Shown in pieces: positions 54,916 to 63,118 of a DNA stretch of 64,000 nt; the first letter of the stretch is position 1, and each line of letters opens with the position of its first letter. A program made the position numbers and the translations under genes. Source of the stretch: Fuscovulum ytuae (GTDB lineage: Bacteria > Pseudomonadota > Alphaproteobacteria > Rhodobacterales > Rhodobacteraceae); NCBI RefSeq assembly GCF_029953595.1, contig NZ_CP124535.1, forward strand, positions 806,001 to 870,000, written 5' to 3'. Under the pieces are notes generated by a model that was given only the letters and a program-made list of their open reading frames with translations, searched no databases and was not told where the DNA came from.

Positions 54916-56040
54916 CTAGCCGATGCGCGCGCGGGTTCCCTGTTCGTCGTAATGCCGCTTCAACCGTTCCAGCGCGATACGCAAGACGATCTTGCCAGAC
55001 CGCGCCGCCCATCCCAGATGGCGTTCCGTCGTCTCGATCCCTTCCAAAAAGCAGCACACGCGCAGCACCACATCCCCCAAGCCGGGGCCAAGATCGCGCA
55101 GCGCATCGGCCACCCGGTCCCGCGCCGCGCGTGGCCCCTCGGCAAGGCTCGGCCCGGTGCCATATCCGCCGCGATCCCCCGCCGTCAGAAAGCGTTCCCA
55201 ATTTTGCGCCACGCGCGGCCCCATCTGCGCCAATTCGAAATCCTCGCGCAGCCGTTCGGCCACACGCACCAGATCGTGGCTCAGATAGGGCTTGCCGTCC
55301 CGATCCAACTTCCGCCCAAGGGCGCAGACCGGGCTTTCGGCGGCATTATAGCGGATGCGGCGCGGGCCATCGGCCCCGTCTTCGTCGCGCGTTTCCATGA
55401 CCCGATGCTGATCGGCATAGATGAATTGCGCCTCGCGCACGCCACCGGCCCGCATCTCATCTTCCGACAAAAGCCGCCGCAACGCGGCCCGCCCCGTGGC
55501 CGTGATCGCATAGGCCGAAAGTCGCCCCGGACGGTCGCAAGCCACCCAATCCTTCAGGGCAAAGGCCTGCGCCACACTGCGCGCCACGGTGCAAAGCCGC
55601 GTCTGCCCGCCCCCCGCTTCGGGGCGCAAGACGACCGCCCGCTCCATATCGGTTGAAACGGCCAAGATTGCCCCCGGCTCGGCCAGACGGCGCAGCACGC
55701 GCCGCGCCTCGGCGGCAAGGGTCGCCGCATCCTGCGGCATCGGATCGGTGCGAAGGGGGGCTGTCATGATATCCTCGTCCTCGGTTGGGAATGGCCCCGT
55801 TCCCTCGGCGACAACCACTTGCTCAAGGCTTTCCAGCGCGGCATCGACAAGGGGATCGTCTCGCCGCATCTCGCACAGGCGCACCTGTCGCAGCACGGTC
55901 GAGGCCGACACGCCATCGCGCCGCGCCAAGGCGCGCAGGCTGCTGCCCGCAGCCGTGTGGTCAAGATAATGCCGAAAGGACTCGGGCAACCAAGGTGGCA
56001 GGGTTTCGGTCACGGAACGGGTTCTGGTCTGCTGCATCAT
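54916..56040 (-). CDS. DUF6456 protein with N-terminal helix-turn-helix
   Basis: About 374 residues. An N-terminal helix-turn-helix (GSSLRALARRDGVSASTVLRQV, about residues 30-50) suggests DNA binding. The C-terminal half (LGRKLDRDGKPYLSHDLVRVAERLREDFELAQM) resembles the DUF6456 family found in Rhodobacteraceae and relatives. A probable regulator of unknown target. A CtrA-like half-site pair lies about 63 bases upstream. Adjacent Met codons at 56040 and 56037 are both possible starts. Confidence 0.75.
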   Translation of the reverse strand: MMQQTRTRSVTETLPPWLPESFRHYLDHTAAGSSLRALARRDGVSASTVLRQVRLCEMRRDDPLVDAALESLEQVVVAEGTGPFPTEDEDIMTAPLRTDPMPQDAATLAAEARRVLRRLAEPGAILAVSTDMERAVVLRPEAGGGQTRLCTVARSVAQAFALKDWVACDRPGRLSAYAITATGRAALRRLLSEDEMRAGGVREAQFIYADQHRVMETRDEDGADGPRRIRYNAAESPVCALGRKLDRDGKPYLSHDLVRVAERLREDFELAQMGPRVAQNWERFLTAGDRGGYGTGPSLAEGPRAARDRVADALRDLGPGLGDVVLRVCCFLEGIETTERHLGWAARSGKIVLRIALERLKRHYDEQGTRARIG

Positions 56041-56102
56041 CGTCTTTCTGCCCGCGCCAAGACCGCAACGGCCCTCACGATTCAACCCAAGCGGGAAATT
56101 GG

Positions 56103-56117
56103 TTACCCAAAGGTTAA
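56103..56117. promoter_or_regulatory. CtrA-like box upstream of the DUF6456 gene
   Basis: TTAC (56103-56106), seven bases, TTAA (56114-56117). The CtrA consensus is TTAA-N7-TTAA, so one base differs. It lies in an AT-richer stretch between divergent DUF6456 and DUF6477 genes. Confidence 0.35.
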
Positions 56118-56249
56118 TTCGGGCGGACAAATCCAATGTTGACAGTCAATTCGTCAATCAAACCTGACAGGAGCGCGCGCTGACCCCGCGAAACACGCAA
56201 CACCACAAGGCCGCCCCCTAATCTGGCCCCTTCATGTCAGGAGGATGCC

Positions 56250-56552
56250 ATGCCCGCCGCCGCCGCCCTCACCCGCCCCGCTACAGAGAGTACGCCCAAC
56301 ACCCCTGGCACCCGCCGCCCTCGCCTTCTGATCACGGCGGCACGCCACGGGATGGATGATTACCGCCGCCAACGCGACCTGCCGCGCCTGATTGGTCCGG
56401 GCATCCCCAAGGCCGATGTGACAGAGGTTCTGGCCGCTCTGGAAGAACGCATGGAAACAGCCCGCCGCGCCAATGATCCGGGCTGGTCCTGCCTGCGGCA
56501 TGTGGAGGTGCTGATCGCGCTTCTTTCCGAACGCGCCCTTCGGGCAGAATAG
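56250..56552 (+). CDS. DUF6477 family protein
   Basis: 100 residues. The part from RRPRLLITAARHGMDDYRRQRDL through RLIGPGIPKADVTEVLAALEERMETARRANDP to SCLRHVEVLIALLSE agrees with my recollection of DUF6477, a small Rhodobacteraceae-restricted family without known function. Mostly helical and soluble. It is divergent from the DUF6456 gene, and its 3' end converges on the MttB-like gene about 50 bases away. Confidence 0.7.
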   Translation: MPAAAALTRPATESTPNTPGTRRPRLLITAARHGMDDYRRQRDLPRLIGPGIPKADVTEVLAALEERMETARRANDPGWSCLRHVEVLIALLSERALRAE

Positions 56553-56604
56553 GAAAAGGGGCGCCCCCGTCAGGAACGCCCCCCAAAGCCATGCCCGTCA
56601 AAGA

Positions 56605-58164
56605 TCAGATGAACGCATCCGGCATCGACGCCTTCTTCCGGGCCACGTAATCCTCCAGCGCCTCGCGGACGCCGTCATCCAGCGCGGGCTGCTGATAATC
56701 GTTCAGCTGCTTCTTCACCCGCTCGCTTGCCAATTGCATCGTGTCGCGTGCGCCTTCCTCGGCCCAGGTTTCAAACGGCTTGTAATCCAGCAGGTCCGAC
56801 CGCCAGAAGGCCGATTTGAAATTCGCCTGCGTATGTTCGCAGCCAAGGTAATGCCCGCCGGGGCCAACTTCACGGATCGCGTCCATCCCCTGCCCGTTCT
56901 TATCCATGATGATGCCCTGCGCCAGATGGTGCAGCGTGCCCAGCTGATCGGCATCCATCACGAATTTCTCGTACGAGGACACGAGGCCCCCCTCCAGCCA
57001 GCCACAGGCATGCAGCATGAAATTCACGCCCGCCAAAAGCGCCATGTTCAGGCTGTTCGCCGTCTCATAGGCCGCCTGCGCATCCGGCAGCTTCGATCCG
57101 CAGAAAGACCCACCCGACCGATAGGGCAGGTTCAAACGACGGGCGAGTTGACCCGCCCCATAGGTGATATGCGCAGCTTCCGGCGTGCCAAAGGTCGGCG
57201 CGCCCGAATTCATGTCGATCGAGGTGACGAAAGCCCCAAAGATCACCGGCGCGCCCTTGCGGATCAGCTGGCTATAGGCCACGCCCGCCAGAACTTCGGC
57301 CAGAACCTGCGTCAGGGTGCCCGCCACCGTCACCGGGGCCATCGCGCCCCCGACGATAAAGGGAGACACGATCGCCGCCTGATTGGCGCGGGCATAAACC
57401 TCCAACGCGCCCATCATGATCCCGTCAAAGGTCAGCGGGCTGTTGATGTTGATCAGGCTCGTCATCACCGTGTTCTGATCGACGAAATCAGACCCGAAGA
57501 GGATCTTCGACATCTCAACCGAATCCGCCGCCCGGCTGGGTTCGGTCACCGACCCCATATAGGGCTTGTCCGACAGAGTCATATGCGCCAGCAGCATGTC
57601 GAGATGGCGCTTGTTCACCGCCACGTCGGTCGGTTCGCAAACCGTACCGCCCGAATGGTGCAGCCATTTGGACATATAGCCCAGCTTCACGAAATTGCGG
57701 AAATCCTCGATCGTCGCATAGCGGCGGCCGCCTTCCATGTCGCGCACGAAGGGCGGGCCATAGACCGGGGCCAATACCAGCGACTTGCCCCCGATCTCCA
57801 CATTCCGCGCCGGGTTACGGGCGTGCTGGGTATAGCTCGACGGGGCCGAAGCACAAAGCGCCCGCGCCAACCCGCGCGGAATGCGGACACGCTCGCCCTG
57901 CACATCCGCGCCTGCATCCTTCCAGCGCTTCAGCGCCTCGGGGTTTTCCACGAAATTGACGCCGATCTCTTCCAGAACGGTTTCGGCATTCCATTCGATG
58001 ATCTCAAGCGCCTCTTCGTTCAGAATCTCGAAATTCGGGATGTTGCGCTGGATGAATTTCGCCGTCTCAAGGCTGACCGCCGTGCGTTCCGCGCGCCGGG
58101 CCGAACCGCCGCCGCCCCGCGCCCTGCGCCCTGCCCCGGCCATTGCAACATCCGCGTCGCTCAT
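56605..58164 (-). CDS. MttB family trimethylamine methyltransferase homologue, non-pyrrolysine
   Basis: 519-residue TIM-barrel methyltransferase of the MttB superfamily. Typical blocks are [63 protein letters not shown] and [20 protein letters not shown]. The frame has no internal TAG, so no pyrrolysine; such members include glycine-betaine:corrinoid methyltransferases. It should hand a methyl group from a quaternary amine to a corrinoid protein, but no corrinoid protein or RamA-like activator is in this window. ATG at 58164 follows GGAGAGAG. Confidence 0.92.
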   Translation of the reverse strand: MSDADVAMAGAGRRARGGGGSARRAERTAVSLETAKFIQRNIPNFEILNEEALEIIEWNAETVLEEIGVNFVENPEALKRWKDAGADVQGERVRIPRGLARALCASAPSSYTQHARNPARNVEIGGKSLVLAPVYGPPFVRDMEGGRRYATIEDFRNFVKLGYMSKWLHHSGGTVCEPTDVAVNKRHLDMLLAHMTLSDKPYMGSVTEPSRAADSVEMSKILFGSDFVDQNTVMTSLININSPLTFDGIMMGALEVYARANQAAIVSPFIVGGAMAPVTVAGTLTQVLAEVLAGVAYSQLIRKGAPVIFGAFVTSIDMNSGAPTFGTPEAAHITYGAGQLARRLNLPYRSGGSFCGSKLPDAQAAYETANSLNMALLAGVNFMLHACGWLEGGLVSSYEKFVMDADQLGTLHHLAQGIIMDKNGQGMDAIREVGPGGHYLGCEHTQANFKSAFWRSDLLDYKPFETWAEEGARDTMQLASERVKKQLNDYQQPALDDGVREALEDYVARKKASMPDAFI

Positions 58165-58320
58165 CTCTCTCTCCATGGCTACCGCCGCGCGAAGGGGCGG
58201 AATGTTTTGCCTGCTTATGCGCCCAAAGCCCCGCCCCTCGCCGGATGAATGCGGCGCTTGCGGTTGAAAAGCGACATGCGCGGCGATCATCCGCGACACG
58301 ATCCCCCGCCGCTGCCCATG

Positions 58321-58457
58321 GCTTCATCTTGGCTGAAATGGTCAGGGGGGCCGACTGGTTTGCCACCGGTTCAAGAACCGGTCACCACGGGAGAGAACCC
58401 CCTGCGATCTCCCCAAGCCCCCCTTGCGAAATCCGGGCGCAAAGGCTACGCGAACGC
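58321..58457 (+). promoter_or_regulatory. Structured guaA leader with competing pairings
   Basis: The 5' region of guaA folds on paper into: a stem CAGGGGG (58343-58349) with CCCCCTG (58398-58404) enclosing a perfect hairpin ACCGGTTC-AA-GAACCGGT (58365-58382); an alternative GGGAGA/TCTCCC hairpin (58389-58394 with 58408-58413); a second C run (58418-58423) able to compete for the G run; and CCTTGCG (58422-58428) that can pair with CGCAAAGG (58438-58445), hiding the ribosome-binding site. The first 13 bases match the family-D 13-mer in reverse. A regulatory RNA is possible; I matched it to no known class. Confidence 0.5.
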
Positions 58458-60035
58458 ATGACCCAAAGCACCCATGACCGCCTTCTGATCATCGACTTCG
58501 GCAGCCAAGTGACGCAGCTGATCGCGCGTCGCCTGCGTGAGTTGAACGTCTATTGCGAGATCCATCCCTTCAACAAGGTGGACGACGCTTTCCTGGCCAC
58601 GTTCGCCCCCAAGGCGGTGATCTTTTCGGGCGGCCCCGCCTCGGTCTTCGCCGAGGGCGCGCCGATGCCACCCGCAGGCGTTTTCAACTTGGGCGTGCCG
58701 ATCCTTGGCATCTGCTACGGCCAGCAGGTCATGATGCATTGCCTGGGCGGCAAGGTGGAACGCGGCCACGGCACCGCCGAATTCGGCCGCGCCTATGTGA
58801 CGCCCACGCCCACCACGCACCCGATCCTGTCGGGCTGGTTCGATACCGATGATGGCCATGGCGGGCGGGAACAGGTCTGGATGTCCCATGGCGACCATGT
58901 CTCTGAAATCGCGCCGGGCTTTCAGGTGCTTGGCACTTCGCCCAATGCCCCTTTCGCCATCACGGCAAACCCGGAACGGCATTTCTACGCCGTGCAGTTC
59001 CACCCCGAGGTGCATCACACCCCCAAGGGCGCGAAACTCTATGAAAACTTCGTCCGACTCGCGGGCTTCAAAGGCGATTGGACGATGGGCGCCTATCGCG
59101 AAGAGGCCATCCGCAAGATCCGCGAACAGGTGGGCGACCAAAAGGTCATCTGCGGCCTTTCGGGCGGCGTGGACAGTTCCGTCGCCGCCGTCCTGATCCA
59201 TGAGGCGATCGGGGAGCAACTCACCTGCGTCTTCGTCGACCACGGCCTTCTGCGTCTGGGCGAGGCGGAACAGGTCGTGACCATGTTCCGCGACCATTAC
59301 AATATGCCGCTCATCCATGCCGATGAGTCCGACCTCTTCCTGGGCGCCCTTGAAGGCGTTTCAGACCCGGAAGTGAAACGCAAAACCATTGGCCGCCTCT
59401 TCATCGAGGTGTTTGAAAAGCACGCCAAGTCCGTGGGCGGTGCCACCTTCCTTGCGCAAGGCACGCTCTACCCGGATGTGATCGAAAGCGTGTCGTTCAG
59501 TGGTGGCCCCTCGGTCACGATCAAGTCGCATCACAACGTGGGCGGCCTGCCGGAAAAGATGGGGATGAAACTCGTCGAACCCCTGCGCGAACTGTTCAAG
59601 GATGAGGTCCGCGCACTGGGCCGCGAACTGGGCCTGCCCGATCAATTCATTGGGCGCCATCCCTTCCCCGGCCCCGGCCTTGCCATTCGCTGCCCCGGCG
59701 AGATTACGCGCGAAAAGCTGGATATCCTGCGCCGCGCCGATGCTGTCTATATCGACCAGATCAGGAAGCACGGGCTTTACGACGATATCTGGCAGGCCTT
59801 CGCCGCCATCTTGCCCATGCGCACCGTGGGTGTGATGGGCGACGGACGCACTTATGACTATGCGCTCGCGCTGCGCGCCGTCACCTCGGTCGATGGAATG
59901 ACGGCGGATTACTACCCCTTCACCCATGATTTCCTCGGCGAAACCGCCACGCGCATCATCAACGAAGTGCAGGGCATCAATCGCGTCTTCTACGACTGCA
60001 CCTCGAAACCGCCCGGCACGATCGAACTGGAATGA
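58458..60035 (+). CDS. guaA: GMP synthase (glutamine-hydrolysing)
   Basis: 525 residues; converts XMP to GMP. The class I glutaminase domain has the nucleophile Cys in [14 protein letters not shown] and the His/Glu in [11 protein letters not shown]; the ATP-pyrophosphatase domain has the P-loop [15 protein letters not shown]; the C-terminal dimerisation domain ends [17 protein letters not shown]. The ATG at 58458 gives the normal N-terminus ([20 protein letters not shown]). AAAGG lies 12 bases upstream. Its stop overlaps the monooxygenase start by four bases. Confidence 0.97.
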   Translation: MTQSTHDRLLIIDFGSQVTQLIARRLRELNVYCEIHPFNKVDDAFLATFAPKAVIFSGGPASVFAEGAPMPPAGVFNLGVPILGICYGQQVMMHCLGGKVERGHGTAEFGRAYVTPTPTTHPILSGWFDTDDGHGGREQVWMSHGDHVSEIAPGFQVLGTSPNAPFAITANPERHFYAVQFHPEVHHTPKGAKLYENFVRLAGFKGDWTMGAYREEAIRKIREQVGDQKVICGLSGGVDSSVAAVLIHEAIGEQLTCVFVDHGLLRLGEAEQVVTMFRDHYNMPLIHADESDLFLGALEGVSDPEVKRKTIGRLFIEVFEKHAKSVGGATFLAQGTLYPDVIESVSFSGGPSVTIKSHHNVGGLPEKMGMKLVEPLRELFKDEVRALGRELGLPDQFIGRHPFPGPGLAIRCPGEITREKLDILRRADAVYIDQIRKHGLYDDIWQAFAAILPMRTVGVMGDGRTYDYALALRAVTSVDGMTADYYPFTHDFLGETATRIINEVQGINRVFYDCTSKPPGTIELE

Positions 60036-60310
60036 TCCGGCTGTCGGGAAGATTGGTCTGCATGACCCCCGCCGAACGGGATGCCGTGCTGGCGCATCGC
60101 GCCACCCATATCGCGGCCACCCGCGCCGAGGCGGGCTGCCTGTCCTTCACCATCGACGACACCGACGATCCGATGATCTTCGACGTGATGGAAAGCTTTC
60201 GCGACCGCACCGCCTTTGACGCCCATCAGGCCCGCACACGCAGCAGCCCGTGGTTCGACGCCACCCGCAGCATCCTGCGCGACTTCCGGGTGGAGGACTT
60301 GCGCGACTGA
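60032..60310 (+). CDS. Antibiotic biosynthesis monooxygenase (ABM) domain protein
   Basis: 92-residue ferredoxin-like alpha/beta protein of the ABM/quinol-monooxygenase type. [14 protein letters not shown] and [17 protein letters not shown] are the recognisable family segments. Members oxidise quinols or aromatic compounds without cofactor, or degrade heme; the substrate is unknown here. ATGA overlap with guaA indicates co-expression. It is followed by a 16-bp palindrome, AAGGCCGCGCGGCCTT, at 60325-60340. Confidence 0.85.
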   Translation: MIRLSGRLVCMTPAERDAVLAHRATHIAATRAEAGCLSFTIDDTDDPMIFDVMESFRDRTAFDAHQARTRSSPWFDATRSILRDFRVEDLRD

Positions 60311-60502
60311 CGCCCCGTCTCCAAAAGGCCGCGCGGCCTTGCCGTCTGCCCTTTGGAAAGAGTAGCCTTTCTCCAATGTGAACCAGAGTATCGAGTGTCC
60401 TATGTCCCTTCCCGATCCGGCCGAATTGATCGGCCCTGCCGCCTGCCCCGGCACAGGTGCCGCCCTGCGGGCAATCCGGCCTGAACCCACTGGGGCCAAG
60501 GC

Positions 60503-61537
60503 ATGAGGCTGATCCTGCATGTCGGCATGGGCAAGACCGGCACCTCCTCCATCCAGAAACGGCTGGCCAACAGCACCGATGCCCTGCGCGCGCAACGCGC
60601 CCATTACCTTGGCATGTGGCTGGACATGGTCGATCCGCGCGTCAAGGCCCTGAACAATCAGACGGAATTCTTCACGCAGGATGCCGAAACGATCCGCACG
60701 GCGGGCGATATTCTTGTCTCACATATGAAGCAGCGCCATGCCGTCGATGGCGTGGACACCTTCATCCTCTCGAACGAGGCTTTGGCCGGCAAGGCCATCC
60801 TTCTCAGGCCAATGGTGGATCGCATTCGGGAACTGGGCGTTTCGGTCCGCGTCATCGCCTATGTCCGCAACCCGATCGACTGGCTGCCCTCGGCCTTTGT
60901 GCAATGGGGCGTGCGACACAAGCTCTCGCCAGGGCGGGTGCGGCCCTATCCAGAAAAAGCGCGTCGGCTGGTCAGCTGGTATCGGGGCATTCTGGAGTGG
61001 CACGAACAATCCCCCGAACTTCTTGAACTGCGCAGCTATGACGATGCCCCTGATGTGGTGGCCGATTTCTCGGCCGCCATCGGCCTTCGCCTGCCCCCTT
61101 CGCCAGACCGGGAACTTGAACGCGCCGAAGACGCGGAAATCATCCTTCGCGCGCTTTTCAACGATGCCTTCAAGGCGACCGTACTTCCAGAACGCTTTAA
61201 CCGGCTTGTCCTGCCCAATCTGGACAAGGTCGCGCGGCTGGACGACGTCATCGCCGCCTGTCTTGATTACAGCGAAACGCCGCAGGTCGTTGCGGAAAAC
61301 GCGGCCTTCTTCGACCGCGTCGCCGCGGTCTGCGGCTTTGATCCGCGCACCAAGGGCAAGGGCACGCCAAGACCCGCCCCCGACCCCGGCCCGGTCAAGG
61401 ATCGCATCTTGGATGCGCTGGTGGAAATAACGCTCATGCAGGCCCAGCAGATCAGACGTCTTGAAGACACAGTCGAACGGCTCGCGCGCGGCGAAGACCT
61501 CCCCCCCGGCAGCTTTCCCCCGATCCGCCGACCATGA
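60503..61537 (+). CDS. Sulfotransferase-like P-loop protein
   Basis: 344 residues. The N-terminal HVGMGKTGTSSIQKRLA looks like the 5'-phosphosulfate loop of PAPS-dependent sulfotransferases, and VRVIAYVRNPIDWLPSAFVQW like the 3'-phosphate-binding RxxxxxxxS motif. The rest has little family signature, and the C-terminus (about 310-335) looks like a short coiled coil before a proline-rich tail. It may sulfate a surface glycan or lipid. A lone gene with no glycan cluster nearby. Confidence 0.7.
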   Translation: MRLILHVGMGKTGTSSIQKRLANSTDALRAQRAHYLGMWLDMVDPRVKALNNQTEFFTQDAETIRTAGDILVSHMKQRHAVDGVDTFILSNEALAGKAILLRPMVDRIRELGVSVRVIAYVRNPIDWLPSAFVQWGVRHKLSPGRVRPYPEKARRLVSWYRGILEWHEQSPELLELRSYDDAPDVVADFSAAIGLRLPPSPDRELERAEDAEIILRALFNDAFKATVLPERFNRLVLPNLDKVARLDDVIAACLDYSETPQVVAENAAFFDRVAAVCGFDPRTKGKGTPRPAPDPGPVKDRILDALVEITLMQAQQIRRLEDTVERLARGEDLPPGSFPPIRRP

Positions 61538-61624
61538 TGCCTTCCGCCGCCCCCCCTTATCGCGCAGGGGATTGACCGACAGGCCAGGGATGAAGGACGC
61601 TTCGCCAAGCCAAAGGGGTCAACC

Positions 61625-62620
61625 ATGCGCGCCACCCGTCTTTTCGCCGTCAACGATATCCGCACCGCCGATGTGCCCGTGCCAAAGCCCGGCCCCGGCG
61701 AGGTGCTGATCCGGGTCGAGGCCTGCGGCATCTGTGGCACCGACCGCCATCTTCTGCATGGCGAGTTTCCGTCAAAACCGCCGCTCACTCTGGGCCATGA
61801 ATTCGCAGGCATCGTCGTGGACTGCGGCGAAGGCGTGACACTTCCCGAAGGCGCGCGCGTGACCTGCGACCCGAACACATGGTGCGGCCATTGCCCGGCC
61901 TGCCGTCGCGGGCGGGTGAACCTGTGTCAGAACAACGTGGCCACGGGCCTTGGCCGTGACGGAGGCTTTGCCGAATTCTGCGCCTTCCCCGCGCATAAGG
62001 CGCATCTTCTGCCCCCCGACCTTGATCCGCTGCACGGGGCCTTTTGCGAACCGCTTGCCTGCACGATCCACGGCATCGATATCGGCGCGCCCATGCCCGG
62101 CGAACGGGTGATGATCCTTGGCGGTGGCGTCATCGGCATGCTCGCGCTGCAACTCTGCGCCTTGGCGGGGGCCGAGGTGATGCTGCTCACCCGCCAATCC
62201 GCGAAACAGGCGCTGGGGCGGCGGCTTGGCGCGGTGGTGACGGCCGGCACCGAAGATGAGGCGCGCAAGCTTTGGCCCAAAGGCGCCGATCTGGTGGTGG
62301 AATGCGCAGGCGTCAGCGACACGGTCGAGGCCGCACCCCGCCTGACGCGCGACGGCGGGCGCGTGGTGATCCTCGGTGTCCTCCCTGCCGGACAAAAGGT
62401 GCAGATCGAACCCTTCGACCTGCTTTTCCGCGAGGTGCAGTTCCTGTCCTCCTTCATCAACCCATTCACCCAAGACCGCGCGGCGGCGATGATCGCCCAA
62501 GGCAAATTGCAGATCGCCCCCCTGATCTCCCGCACGCTCCCGTTGGAAGAGGCCGCCGAGGCCATCGCCAACCCCGCCCGCCCCGGAGAGATTCGCGCCA
62601 TCGTCCTGCCCCGTGGCTAG
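61625..62620 (+). CDS. Zinc-dependent alcohol/polyol dehydrogenase (MDR family)
   Basis: 331-residue medium-chain dehydrogenase. Catalytic-zinc residues are in EACGICGTDRH and GHEFAGIV; the structural zinc site has four cysteines in CGHCPACRRGRVNLC; the NAD loop is ILGGGVIGMLALQLC. Resembles sorbitol/threonine dehydrogenase-type enzymes that oxidise secondary alcohols with NAD(P). Substrate unknown. It stands alone on the plus strand with 87 bases before it. Confidence 0.92.
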   Translation: MRATRLFAVNDIRTADVPVPKPGPGEVLIRVEACGICGTDRHLLHGEFPSKPPLTLGHEFAGIVVDCGEGVTLPEGARVTCDPNTWCGHCPACRRGRVNLCQNNVATGLGRDGGFAEFCAFPAHKAHLLPPDLDPLHGAFCEPLACTIHGIDIGAPMPGERVMILGGGVIGMLALQLCALAGAEVMLLTRQSAKQALGRRLGAVVTAGTEDEARKLWPKGADLVVECAGVSDTVEAAPRLTRDGGRVVILGVLPAGQKVQIEPFDLLFREVQFLSSFINPFTQDRAAAMIAQGKLQIAPLISRTLPLEEAAEAIANPARPGEIRAIVLPRG

Positions 62621-62803
62621 GGAAAGATCCGCCATGAAACCGGCAGGCCTACCCCTTCTGCATCGCCGAATGACCATGGCCTTGCCCATACCGAAGGCGC
62701 ATCAGCCATAGACAAACGGCCAGTCGCCGGTTCCATCCTTCCGAAAATCTGCCACAATCGACCCGTAAGCAGGGTGGAATGCTTAGGTTACTGACCCGGA
62801 CAA

Positions 62804-63067
62804 ATGACTGACGCGATTATCGGAATGGTCGCGCGCCTTGCCTCTCCCATCGGGAAATGGGGCGCGCGCATGCGGCGCGGCTTGGCCCGCTGGCCTTGGC
62901 TGCGCCTTGTCTTGGCCCCCTTGGTCCTGATTGTGACGGCGGTGCTGGCCCTGATGTCCCTCATTGCGGGGCGGCATGACCTTACGCTTCTGAAGCTGTT
63001 CATTGCCTTGCCATTGGCCACAGCCTGCCTGATCTTCTGCTACAGCCCCGACGACGAAGACGAATAG
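62804..63067 (+). CDS. Small membrane protein with two spans
   Basis: 87 residues. A basic N-terminus is followed by two hydrophobic segments (LRLVLAPLVLIVTAVLALMSLIAG and LLKLFIALPLATACLIFCY) and an acidic tail (SPDDEDE), fitting a two-span inner-membrane protein with both ends inside. No family recognised. It is 51 bases upstream of the DMT transporter gene and may be in the same transcript. The 183 bases before it hold no gene that I can support. Confidence 0.65.
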   Translation: MTDAIIGMVARLASPIGKWGARMRRGLARWPWLRLVLAPLVLIVTAVLALMSLIAGRHDLTLLKLFIALPLATACLIFCYSPDDEDE

Positions 63068-63118
63068 ACCCAAGCGCGGGGGCTGGACTTTCTCTTTGTG
63101 GGCGGGAACTGTCCCGCC

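Noticed and set aside
56605-58164. Pyrrolysine-containing trimethylamine methyltransferase
   Set aside because: No in-frame TAG inside the gene and no pyl genes in view.
56734-58248. A 504-codon plus-strand frame opposite the MttB homologue
   Set aside because: Arg/His-rich shadow with no motifs; the minus-strand protein is full length and family-like.
58321-58457. guaA leader as a glycine, ZTP or cobalamin riboswitch
   Set aside because: Only short fragments match (GGGAGAG, GACTGG). The glycine core, the ZTP 3' domain and the cobalamin box are not found, so no known class is assigned.
62633-62710. A 25-codon frame starting ATGAAACCG between the alcohol dehydrogenase and the small membrane protein
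   Set aside because: No clear ribosome-binding site, no hydrophobic or family pattern, and coding cannot be told from chance at this length.
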